Assembly: GCA_916610825.1 (NCBI GenBank)
Contig: OU744446.1
Coordinates: 30,890,445 to 30,954,444 of the forward strand
Reading direction: 5' to 3'
Source: Haliclystus octoradiatus
Lineage: Eukaryota; Cnidaria; Staurozoa; Stauromedusae; Haliclystidae
DNA length: 64,000 bases
Positions 48,901 to 61,100 of the stretch are shown here, one piece after another. Position numbers and translations under genes: made by a program. The notes beneath the pieces were generated by a model. That model made no database searches and had not been told where the DNA came from. It was given only the letters and a program-made list of their open reading frames with translations. Within the stretch, counting starts at the first letter, position 1, and the number at the start of each line of letters is the position of its first letter.

Positions 48901-51367
48901 ATTGAGTATATCCAAGATGCATTGTGTATGAAACCCTGCCATATTTTAAATAAAGTCAGCTCTCAATTCAAAACAACTAGGAACCAAAAGAAAGATTTTC
49001 TAAATGCCAATTTGATAGAACAAACCCAGTACCTGTCAAGCTAATAATTGAATAGGCTTTAACTGTTTATGATAATCCATTGTGCCTTTTTGTCTAAAGA
49101 TTAAATATGAATATGACTCTCCACCTTCCTTCTTACTAAAGCTGTTTATGATATCAGTTTCACCTTGAATAGAAAACCAGTTGAGTGTATAGAGGGCAGT
49201 CCAAAATATGCACAATAAATTATTACTTTTTTTATGTTGTCATTTATTCAGAAGATGTGTTAATACAAAGTACAGTATATTCATATCTCTTTGTGTTGCT
49301 ATCTAAAATGAGTTACATATTAAATTCCATGTGGATTATTATATATCTGACATTATATTACCTGTCTAAAGTTTAATCTGTTAATATATTTATATATTTA
49401 CTTGCAGCTGGAGGTAATGACAATGATCTTTTCCAGAAGGACATGGCAATCAGCATTGGCGCACCGGTCGCTGCATTTCTCTTTCTTTTGATTATAATTG
49501 TTGCGGTTTTTAAATTTATGCGATATAAGGAACAAGATCATCGACGTGATCCCGAGTATGGTACAACAACTCTCAAAGCTATACCAGTTGGTGATGACTC
49601 TCTCAAAAACCTTATTGATCAATCTTGTACATCTGGCAGTGGATCTGGTTTACCATTCCTTGTGCAAAGAACTGTTGCACGTCAAATCGTTCTAACTGAT
49701 TTAATTGGTAAAGGTCGGTATGGGGAGGTATGGCGCGGCCGATGGCAGGGTGAACATGTTGCTGTTAAAATATTCAACTCTAGAGATGAGGAATCGTGGA
49801 CACGAGAAACAGAGATTTATAACACTGTTATGTTACGTCATGAAAATGTTTTGGGTTATGTTGCTTCTGATATAGCAACTAGAGACTCGATGACATGTAT
49901 GTGGCTTATAACTCATTATCATCATCATGGATCGTTGTATGATTATTTAAATCTACATGTATTGGATACATATGAAATGTGTGAACTTGCGTTTACATCT
50001 GTATGTGGGTTAGCGCATTTGCATACTGAGATATTTGGCATGCAAGGTAAACCTGCTATTGCACATCGTGATGTCAAAACAAAGAATATTCTTGTTAAAC
50101 GTAATGGACAATGCTGTATATCAGATCTTGGTCTTTCAGTTTTACATTGTAAAGATGCTAATGCATTGGATATTGGATCAAATCGACGGGTGGGAACAAA
50201 GCGATATATGTCACCGGAAATATTAGACGAAACAATTAATTTTCGGTCGTTTGATTCGTTTAAACAAGCTGATATGTATGCAATGGGTCTGGTTTTATGG
50301 GAGATCGCTAGAAGAGCTGCTACCGGAGGTAAGCAATATTTACATGTAATGACAATTAACTGTCTTAATATACTCCACCTTTGTGCCTTGCACTCCACCG
50401 TTTTTATTTTACGCACATCTCTGGAATGAACTGTTTTTGGCAAGCTTTTCTCTGGTGTTTTTAATTTTTTATAATGTTCAATAATTAAATTTTTGTTTTA
50501 CAGGTATAGTCGAAGATTACCAACCTCCATTTTACGATGCTGTCCGCCAAGATCCTCCTTTTGATGAAATGAAAAAAGTTGTTTGTACAGACAAACGAAG
50601 ACCAAACATACCAAGCAGATGGTACACTAATCAGGTTTGTACTTGCATCATATTTCAACTTTGGAAATTATCATATTTCAACTTTGGAAATTGAAGTGCA
50701 CTTTTAAAACTGTCACTTTATGATTGATGGGAAATTATCTTTTTGATGAGGCTGGTCTAACACGATTTTGGTCCCTGCCAAGGGACTCGTCAGAGATCTT
50801 TCTGATATCGTAGCTCATCGGGCATCGCCCTTGAAGTGCCATCAACGAATAGTATAGATAGTTACAACCTCGGTGCATATCGTATGCGCAGTCCCTGTTG
50901 AAGAACAATGTGATTAATCAATTGAGAAGTCTAACAAATTTTTCATCCCTGTCAAGAAGCTCATCAGTTCAGTAATCTTTTTGTGTAAACAAATCTAAAT
51001 CTGAATTGAAGATTCTTCTAAAAAACAAATGTGCATTTCTTTCCGGTTCCGCAAATATTGACTCTAATCTTCATATGCAGTTCTCAAGGATATTTTTGCT
51101 GTTCATTGTTCTTATTTTGAATGTTTTTGTCCTTAGACCTTAACGAATATGGCAAAGTTGATGAAAGAATGTTGCTATGAAAATCCAACTGCTAGATTAA
51201 CATGTCTTCGAGTCAAGAAAACGCTTGGTCGTATGCTAGATTCATTGGAAGATGAGAAAATCGAAAGTAAATTAAGTAAATATGATAAAGTGCATTTGAT
51301 TCAACAAATGAGTGACACCGGAAAAGACTTTATTAGTTCAAATACTAACAGTAATACCATCAGCTAA
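45972..51367 (+). CDS. ACVR1: TGF-beta superfamily type I receptor Ser/Thr kinase, ACVR1/ALK2-type
   Basis: Membrane receptor kinase expected to bind BMP/activin-class ligands with a type II receptor and phosphorylate Smads. Exons: 45972-46035, 47173-47453, 48184-48346, 49408-50328, 50504-50634, 51137-51367; 596 aa in all. Seen: signal peptide; Cys-rich ectodomain ending CCYTNMCN; one membrane helix (about 186-205); GS box TSGSGSG (244-250) followed by [13 protein letters not shown]; glycine loop GKGRYGEV (270-277); catalytic Lys290 in [12 protein letters not shown] (389-396) where most relatives have HRDLKSKN; DLG (409-411); SPE in place of APE (438-440). The GS region, L45-loop area ([10 protein letters not shown]) and WLITHYH favour ALK2 over ALK3/6 or ALK4/5. 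The protein is longer than vertebrate ALK2 (509 aa), with an extended acidic N-terminal ectodomain and about 35 extra C-terminal residues. Confidence 0.93.
48688..48927. repeat. MITE-like element of the CACTATGAAT family
   Basis: CACTGCGGATTTTGGAATT at the left and CCAAGATGCATTGTG at the right are decayed inverted ends. The interior shares GTATTTTGCCAGTAG and TTTTCAGTAG words with 23807-24094. It lies in ACVR1 intron 3. Confidence 0.6.
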
Positions 51368-52166
51368 CAATTTAGAACATTGAAATTTATAAAGAGTATC
51401 TATTATTTATTACATTTTCCAAAATCCAAAATTTTAATGCATGCATTTTCATACAAATTTATAAAATCTCTGTTGATGAAGAATAGTTATTTTCTTATTA
51501 CAGCAACACAATTGTACAAATTGGCTCTTCTCAAGAGTTTATTCTAGATAAGCATTTTGTAATATATTTATGTAAAAAGATAATCACCGGCCTCTGAACT
51601 CTTATAATTATACTCTTGATAATTTTGAGATGTGATCTCAACTATACAGTTGTAAGAATATAAAATTTTGTAAATTAATGATTCGTGATTTGTATATAAA
51701 GGTCGCTGTGTATGAAATTTTCACATAAAAAAAAAGATTCTTATGATAACTATTATGTGCTGTTTGAGATGATTTATCTTGACTATTATCCAACATGATA
51801 TTATTAATTTATTCAATATTATTGATTTATTCATACCTACTTGACTTTCAACAAGGCAAAGGTCTAGTAGGCCTACCTGCTCTTGCCATCATTTAGCCTT
51901 TGCAGATGAAATATCAAATATTTTTATCGCATTAATTTCTCTTCAGAAGGAATATTATCCTTTTTGCAGTTGAATTATAGTAAATTTTCTCAGCATGGTC
52001 TTCTGCGAAATATTCCAAGATTTTATTGGAAATTCGAAAATTATTCCCTTGTGACAGAATTCCCGCGCAAAATTTCAGAAATGTACATTGCCTGAGCACG
52101 AGGCGTGTCGTGTGCACTTTTGCCATTACTGGTTCAATAAATTGTCGTTAAAAAATAACCTCTACC
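51368..52166. other. Intergenic region ACVR1 - MTHFD1
   Basis: About 800 bp of AT-rich sequence holding the ACVR1 3' UTR and the MTHFD1 5' region. No repeat with clear termini and no convincing frame were found. A perfect AATAAA was not assigned to ACVR1. The MTHFD1 start context is CTACCATGG, a good Kozak match. Confidence 0.5.
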
Positions 52167-55100
52167 ATGGAAGAAGAGAAAAGGAGTAAACGTCTAGATG
52201 GAAAACTCCTTGCTGGGTAAGACATTTACTTAACTTTAGTAGCGTATGCCTAAAATGGCTACGGTTTCAAGATATTGGGGCTTTTTAGGTCACCAAATTT
52301 CAATATATATTTGACCATCAAGATATGATGATAGGGTCCACTCATAATAATTCGAAAATCAAAATTTTTATCTTAACTTGTTGTACCAAGTGACTTGAAC
52401 TTGATTGCTTTGCTAAGTTTTTTTTTTGGTAAACGGGTAAGTATTTTTTGATAAATAACTTAAAAGCATTTGAAAAAGTGAGAATTTCAAAACTTGAAAA
52501 ACGAAGAATGAAGTTAAGTGACGTCATACTGTCAAAATTTCTATCACGACCAGTGAGCGCGATAAGATCACCACAACTTTCGAGCATTCGTTCGTACGAA
52601 CAAAATTTTCGAAAATCGTGTGGTTTGTATGGACGAATGATCGATAGTTGTGGTGATCATATCGCGCTCATTCGAACCAAATAAACCATGTTTAACATTG
52701 CCAAGTAATGTAAAACATTATTGTGGCAATAATTATTTGATAAAACCAATGTAAAGCCATTAAAATTCATGTTTTTGATCAATCATTTATATAAATCATC
52801 GGTTTTGTGGGGACAGCAAAGTTGCGAAGTAAGCGTTCGATTGCTACTACTTTTAACTGAGCTTCTGAGATTCCAAGCAGACAAGCACATGGAGATGTGA
52901 TTGTTCATTTTCCTTGATATTGCCGGTTTTCTCGGTTGGAATGATTATTCGTACGTCACTTCAGCGTGTCCTGGTCAACAGTTGAGAGTGTTTTTTACTT
53001 CAAAAGTGCAATAACAACTTTAGGCTATATTTTTGCGCCTTTTTTTTCTGAACTACGGTATTTCCAACACGAAAGCGAGACTGCTGTTTACTGGAGTCAA
53101 AACATATTGAAGAAAGATAAATAAAAGATGCATGTCTTTTATAATGCTAAACTGGTTCTTGATTTATACATTTATCATCTTTGTTTAAAACAATCGCAAT
53201 ATCAAATGCTCAGTTGAAAATAGTAACGATCGAACAATTACTTCTCAACTTTGTTGTCCCCGACCTATAGCAAAACCGATGATTTATGGTCAATGCTTGG
53301 TCAAACACATGAATTTTAATGCTTTACATTGGTTTTACGCGGTGGATATTGTTCCGGCTGCCGGAAAGTTGTTCTCAAAAGATAATGTTCTGTGCGTCCA
53401 TTGGGCATGCGTATATATAGATGGTAATGTAAAGACTTCATAGCATCGTAGATTGGATCGACTGTTTTGGAATAAATATAAGACAGAAACGATATTCAAC
53501 ATATCTGTGCATTCATAATTTTATTCTATGAATATTTTAAAGGAATGTTTTGCCGCTGATAATTGATAGAGCATATTTTATTTTTGTTTGTGATATTTAA
53601 TCTATTGTATTTGTATCGTATATCCGTTATTAGCATTTGTTTAGAATCATCTCTTCCGTAGTTATTGTTTGCCTAGGCTATTGTTGAAAAGTATAATCTA
53701 TTCCGATAAATTTAAATAGATATATAATTATTTCCCTATAAATACTCATGTAAACTTTTTAACTATCTCTTTTATAATTTGCCTGAAGATGAAATAAGAT
53801 TATTTCGAAAATTTGCAATTATATTGTGTGTTTTTTATCGCAAATTACCATCATGATATTAATGTCAAGTATCTATTTTTTACCAAATATAAGATAATAT
53901 ACAAAATAGGATAGTTTTATTAGAGCTACTAAAAACAGCAATGATATTATTCTTAACGTATAATTGCATAATGGAGGAATTATAACTTCATAGCATACTA
54001 TTCTATTGTTTTATTAAAAATAATATACAGTCATTTCTGTTATAACCGTCACCTCAATACATTGGCCACCTGTCTATAGTGGTCACTCTTGCAATGTCTA
54101 AAATAGTATTTTCTATTGAATCAAACCTGTATATAAAGGCCACCTGTCTATAATGGTCAACTTATCTACCTCTTGTAGCTGGCTGTTATATATATTGGTT
54201 TCACTGTATTGTTGTTTAATTTTTCTTCTATTTGTAGAGATCTGAAAGATAAATTAAAATTAGACATCGAAGAAACAAAGAAATTGCATCCTTCTTTCAA
54301 ACCTGGATTGGCTATAGTACAAGTGAGTTGATTGATTAAAGCAAGATATTATAATAGAACCAGGATGGTCTAACTCAGATTTGTGTTTTTGAGAGTTTTA
54401 AACAGGCCATAATATTATCTTACCTTTGTGTAAATCAACCAAATAAATTGTATTTAACATTCTCAAGCATTGAATAATTCAAATTTAAAAACGACGTTTT
54501 TGTTCGACATCAGTAACATCCTCAAAAGTCTATCTTTGTGTGTGTCTCGATTTGATGCTGGCCTCGTTATTATCCTCAGCCTTAATATAAAACTCATATC
54601 ATAGAATAGATATTCAGTTTCGTGAAGAAAGTGTTAGCATTTGCAACTTGTCTTATATTTCGGATCTCATTCTATTGATAACATTCTTTGTCTTGATTAT
54701 TTATTTATTACAATACTTATACAAGCTAACGGGCCATGTCTTCAAAAATTAAAATTACCGATGTAGTGAAACCATTTAATGGTGAACGCGATATAGCGGA
54801 ATGGTGGAGTCGTTTTGAAGCTATTGCGTTGGTCAAGAAATTGGGAGATGAAGACAAATTGATGTTGCTGCCATTGCTACTTACAGAGAGTGCATTTTTG
54901 ATTTATGACAAAATGTCTACTGATGATAAAAGCAGCGTGGAGAAAATAAAAGAAAGACTATTTGAAGCTTTTTCAATGTCCAAATATGCAGCCTGGGAAA
55001 AGTTACAATCACGACGATTGCATCGCGGGGAAAAGGTAGATACATATTTTGCAGAAATTCAGCATTTATGTGATCTTGCTGGAGTAAATGGTGCTGGTTT

Positions 55101-58100
55101 GGCATTTGTTGTTGGCATGCCAAGTTCGATAGGACACAAGCTGCGTACCATGCGTAATGCATCCGATGAAAGTTTACTGCGAACTGCTCGCATGCTGCTT
55201 GAGGCTGAGCAGGAGGCGGAAAGTGCTGCTGTTTGCCGAATGGCTATTGACAGTGATGTTTGTCAAAAAACGGTAATCCTACGTCAACATGAAGGGCAAA
55301 AACATACCATTGCTGTGAGCAAGGCGTCACGAACGGATGATCAACCTCGAAAGTGTTTCGTGTGTGATCAATTAGGGCACTATGCCAGAAAATGTCCAAG
55401 TCGTGCCAAAGATGGTAAAGATATTATTTGTTCAAAGTGCGGAGAAGGAGGTCATTTTGCCTATGGGTGTGCCAAAAAGTTGGAAAACGACAAAGGGGCC
55501 GTAGTATATGTGGGACAAGCTATGGCCCCCAATTAACTAAATCATTGCTGACAAGTGACGTCTCAATATGTGGTAAAGTGTATAAAGCTTTAATTGATAC
55601 AGGATGCACTACTACAATTATTACATCGCAATTAGTTAATAAGCATGATTTTTGTATTGAACGCATTAATATGGGCGTAACGCTGATGGATAGTTCTAAC
55701 GTCGAAACATTTGGCGTTACGAATATTACTATGAAAATTAAAAATTGTCAATTCACTGTTAATTGTTTAGTGGTTGACAGGTTACTATGTGATTTCGATA
55801 TAATCATTGGATTAAACGCTTTATCTGGATTAGGCGGTTTGCAATTATTTCCAGATGGTAGCTATATACTCGGATCATATTGTCATGATAATATTGTTAG
55901 TTTGGGAAAAAGTAAAAATGTTAATATTAATCCCAATGCTATTGAATTAAATGATGATAACTTCGATGCTGTATTTGATGGTAATAAATGGACAGTTACA
56001 TGGAAGTGGGTTGATGGCAAAGAGCCTGAGTATTTTAAGAATACCATTGCACAGTATCACATGCCCGAGAGGATTGAAGAAGCTTTCAACGATAAATTAG
56101 AAGAGTGGATCAAAAAAGGTATTTTAATTCCTTACGATGAAAATGTTCTTGGTAAGCCGAAAGGGTTAATTCCTTTATTTGCTGTTGATCAAGCTTCTAA
56201 GAATAAAGTAAGACCGATTTTCGATTTCCGAGAAGTAAATAAACAAATTGATATATTTTCTGGAAAAAGTGATGTATGTGCTGATAAGGTTAGAAAATGG
56301 AGATCATGGAATAAAAATTGTGCTGTAGTAGATTTGAAAGATGCCTATTTACAGTTACACGTTGATGCAAGTTTGTGGCCGTGTCAAACCGTTATTTACA
56401 AAGGTCAGCGGTGGTGTTTGACACGATTAGGATTTGGGTTAAATTGTGCACCAATGATTATGACGTCTATACTAAAAAAGGTTTTGTCACTTGATGAAAA
56501 TATTAATAAAGCAACAGACGCCTACATAGACGATATTTACGTGAATGAAAGTATTGTCGATTCTGATATTGTTAAAAGGCATTTGTCATTGTATGGTCTT
56601 AAATCTAAACCAGCGGAAAGGCTTAATGGCGTTACACCTGTACGTGTTCTTGGAATAGATGTACAACGTCTAGACAATACGCTATCGTGGAAGCGGTCAA
56701 ATGCAATCAATTATGATTTACATTATGACACTATTACTAAACGGGAATTATATTCCATATGTGGAAAGTTAACGGGAATTAACCCGGTTTGTAATTGGCT
56801 GCGTGTTGCTTGTAGTGCAATGAAACGATTAACAACAGAATTTAATTGGGATGATGTATTAAATGAGTCTTTAATTTTAAAATTAAAAGATATAATGTTA
56901 AGAGTCAAAAAGAATGACCCTGCTTATGGTAGATGGGATGTACCTAGTACTTCACATGGACGAGTATGGTGTGACGCAAGCTCATTAGCGATCGGTGTAT
57001 GTATGGAAATTAATGGCAACATAGTTGAAGATGCTTCATGGTTAAGAAAGGATACTAGCCATATTAACATGGCAGAATTGGATGGCATAGTGAAAGGTAT
57101 AAATTTAGCAATTATATGGAATGTGATTAATATTGAGTTAATTACGGATTCATCAGTTGTATATAATTGGGTTCAAGATACACTATCAGCTAAATCACGC
57201 GTAAAAACTAAAGCAAGTTCAGAATTACTAATACGTAGACGTTTACAACTAATTAATAATTTACGTGCAGAGTATGATTTGACATTATCTATTACATTAG
57301 TAAAATCAGAAAATAATTTAGCTGATGCATTGACACGCGTTCCTTCGTCGTGGAAGCTTTGTAATTATGATAAGAATAAATTTACTGCGGCCATAGGTAC
57401 TGTCGTAAGTGAAACTGACGACCAAGATTATTTATTTGAACTGAGAAAACTTCATGATTTGTCACATGGTGGATTTACATCAACTGAGTATTTAGCACGC
57501 AAATCGGGGCTTCTTTTTGAAGCAAATGATATCAGAGCTGTAATATCGTCGTGTAACCAATGTAAATCTATTGATCCGGCTTCTATCTCATGGGAGAAAG
57601 GAGATTTATCAGTTAATAAAATGTGGAAAAGAGTTGCTATCGATGTAACTAAGTATGACGGAGAAAAGTATTTAACAATGATCGACTGTGGTCCGTCAAG
57701 ATTTTCTATATGGAAAAAGATATTAAACGAAGGAGAACAACAAATGGTAATACAATTACGGTCCATATTTACTGAGAGGGGACCACCAGATGAAATTGTA
57801 CTCGACAACTATAGTACCTTTAAGTCAAAATTTTTTACTAATTTTTGTTCTGAATGGAATGTATTGTTACGTCCACGTGCAGCGTATAAGGCCAGTGGAA
57901 ATGGTATCATTGAGCGTAACCACCGTACTGTAAAAGTTATAGCTACAAGATCCAAAATATCTATATGTGAGGCTATTTATTGGTACAACAATTTACCTAC
58001 GGATAGTAGAAGTGTTCCGCCGGCAGAACGATTGTATTCTTATAAACCAAGATTAAAGACAGTTAAACCAATACTACGAGAATTGCTATTTGATAATGTA

Positions 58101-61100
58101 TATAATACTGGTGATTTAGTCTGGGTTAAACCTGATCAAAATGTACGTTGTAATCGTAAATGGCTACCGGGTGTTATCCTCGAACAGCTATCACCGCAGA
58201 AATTGAAAATTAGTATCGGTAATTATATTTCAATCCGTCACGTCTCGCACTTACGTGATCGATCTGTAGAGGAAACTGAGAAGATTGATTCTTCCAAATC
58301 TGATTCTTCTGAATCATCTATTTATCAAGATATATCAGATAGCTCTAGTGATGATGATGATGATGATAATAGTCAAATGAATGTAAAGATTAGTAATTGT
58401 GATATTGATGATAATGAACAAGTTAACATTGACAACGATAGTAATAGACAGCGTCGTGCTGTGCGCAGACCGTTATGGTTAAACGATTATGTGTGATATC
58501 CTATTCGCCAGCTATAATAGCGTTATGCGATTTTTTCATTTGTAGTAGATTTATTATTGTAAAGTTACAAGCGATAGCTTATGTCATTACTTGGTTTCTA
58601 TTTTAATATTTCTTTATTATAATAGAATAAATAAAATAAAAATTATATTGAAAGTTTTATTGCTAATTTTAAACGTTATGTATATATTTTATAGCTTTTA
58701 GTTTTGTTAGATTTGGAAATCTGTAAGGGGTGTGTGTCTCGATTTGATGCTGGCCTCGTTATTATCCTCAGCCTTAATATAAAACTCATATCATAGAATA
58801 GATATTCAGTTTTGTGAAGAAAGTGTTAGCATTTGCAACTTGTCTTATATTTCGGATCTCATTCTATTGATAACATTCTTTGTCTTGATTATTTATTTAT
58901 TACAATACTTATACACTTTGTTGACCCAATATCGATCAATTCCAACTTTTGAGGATGTTACTGATGTCGGACAAAAACGTCGTTTTTAAATTTGAATTAT
59001 TCAATACTTGAGAATGTTAAATACAATTTATTTGGTTGATTTACACAAAGGTACGATAATATTATGGTCTGTTTAAAACTCTTTAAAACCCAAATCTGAG
59101 TTAGACTATCTTGGTTCTATTATAATATCTTGATTAAAGGTTAATTATATATTTACATTGTATAACACTTCATTTTCTATTTAAATACTATCCTATGACT
59201 CTTAATAACCTTGATGGGGGTAAGAAAATTATCTTTACATAAAAATGTTTTACGTAATGGCCATAGCAGATCATTGAAAAGAATTGAATTTGGAGAAAAG
59301 CAACACATCAACCAATCAAATAACAGGATACTGGAACAGTGAACACCGCATCAACCAATCAAAAAACAGGATGCTGAAGCAGTGAATATAATTACAAAAT
59401 TCCCAAATGTCATTTCAATTACCCCATTAAGGTCGCTAAGATTCATAGGATAGTATTAATTAGAAAATGACTTTAAATATATCCCAGGCTCACTGATTTT
59501 ACCGAACCTATTAAATACAACCTTATCATTCCACGTTTTGGGCATATATAATTGATTAACTTATGGATACCCATAAGATTCTTATCCAGGGACTTGCAAC
59601 CTACTAGTCGCCCCATTCAGGTTGTTAAGAGTCATAGGATAGCGTTTAAATAGAAAATGAAGTTGATTAATTAAAGGTTAATTATATATCTGCATTGTAT
59701 AACACTTCTAGGCTTTCATCTGGAGGCGATTCATAGTTATATATCACAGATTAAAAATAGCAAATCTTTATCACACTGTCAGAAATTGTTGTGTCCTCCC
59801 CTGAACTATGTTGTTGTCAGGGTCCGACAAAAGTAGGAATCCTGGAATCCTATGTTCCTGAAGATTAGTGCAAATTGAGAATAAAATTGATACTTTCATA
59901 ATGATTTAAATTGGTCAAAATTCAACAATAAAAAATTCAGAAGAAGATGTTGAAATGCCTGTAGGATTCCAGAAGGCTGAGCCTTTTGTCAGACCCTGGT
60001 TGTTGTCATATATTTCCATGTGATACATTGTCACATGATTGTATTAGAGTATATCAGTACTTAGACCTCTTATTTATGATTAAGTTGACGTTTCGTAAAA
60101 GAGATCAGATCCAGTTGATCCACAGTTGTCAAATCACAATCCTTTTTTATTGACTTTTAAAATGCTACAAAATTCTGAAGAAAATGTTATGAAAGTGTTG
60201 AAATATGACATCCAAAAATCATTTAAGTATTGATTATTGGAATCACTCCTTCTTCTTTGAAAAATGCAAGAGTTCATGAACAGTTTACGAACTGGTTCAT
60301 AGACGTAAAATCTACTTTTAAATTTACGCTATTTCCATTTTATGTAAGGCGGGGATTCACGGTTTCATTTTTGATGCAATTGACTTGAAACACATATCAA
60401 TGGATTCGTTATTAACCAGAGGCGTACATGGCCGGCTTCATTTCTTAAATAAATACATCGAAGTTGATAAAAACCAATGAAAACTGTTTCCATTTTCAAC
60501 AACAATGCTTTCTCAGACTGAAGCGCTAACTAAGCAGTTTCGCACTTGAATGACTTTCTATTGTCTCTGAGCAACAGTGCAGATCGATCTTTTGTTTCCT
60601 GTATGGTCATGCGTCAGAATGGAAATTATATAATCAATGTTTTTTGAAAATTATTTAGAAACTGTTCGGATAGGAACGATATCACATTTGTAAACAAACC
60701 CATGCTGGGGAAATTCTTATTTATTCAACATAATCTCACATGTCTACTGATAATGATAGCCGGCAATTTTACTGCAATGAAAAGACATTAATATAGAAAA
60801 CAATATACATACAAACTTCCTCTTCATCATCGACAACAAATTATTAATATTATTATTATATATGAGCGATCACATATATAGATTTAACGAGGATTCAAAT
60901 GCGATGAAACTCGATTGAACAGTTTGATGGGATCAGTGTATTTAACTAAAAAATGTAAACAATAATAAATAGTTTTTTCTTTCGGGAAAGTGGATTGAAT
61001 TAATTATTGATTAATCAAATCGATGGATTTATAAATGTTGCCATGATGTGAGTGTTGTTTTACAATGTTTAGTGATGAAGCTAAATAAAATGCGGACAAA

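Larger units (their letters stand above)
54539..58915 (+). mobile_element. Complete LTR retrotransposon, Ty3/Gypsy-like (Metaviridae-type)
   Basis: 4,377 bp with two 185-bp LTRs (TG...CA) differing at one position (C/T in GATATTCAGTTT[C/T]GTG), and a 5-bp duplication CTTTG at 54534-54538 and 58916-58920. Gag and pol frames are open. The domain order protease, reverse transcriptase, RNase H, integrase fits Metaviridae. The reverse transcriptase, with YIDD and FDFREVNK, is of a lineage seen in many invertebrates. AAGGGG directly before the 3' LTR is a short polypurine tract. Intact frames and near-identical LTRs indicate a recent insertion. Confidence 0.92.
54342..59132. mobile_element. Foldback (long-TIR) element interrupted by an LTR retrotransposon
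   Basis: The arms 54342-54528 and 58946-59132 are reverse complements of equal length (187 bp) with few mismatches. Outer ends are CAAGATATTATAATAGAACC and its complement. ATTAAAG flanks both sides (54335-54341 and 59133-59139), a 7-bp (possibly 8-bp) target duplication. Without the LTR element the unit is about 409 bp with a 35-bp loop, and the insertion is in that loop. No transposase is encoded. The superfamily is uncertain. Confidence 0.85.

Noticed and set aside
49398-50443. Minus-strand and alternative-frame ORFs over the receptor kinase exon
   Set aside because: They lie opposite strongly conserved kinase sequence and match nothing.
54917-57808. Minus-strand open frames inside the LTR element
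   Set aside because: They are shadows of gag and pol with no motif of their own.
54539-58915. BEL/Pao assignment of the LTR element
   Set aside because: The reverse transcriptase has YIDD with FDFREVN and the tail ends RRPLWLNDYV, which fit a Ty3/Gypsy-like lineage better than the BEL/Pao pattern.
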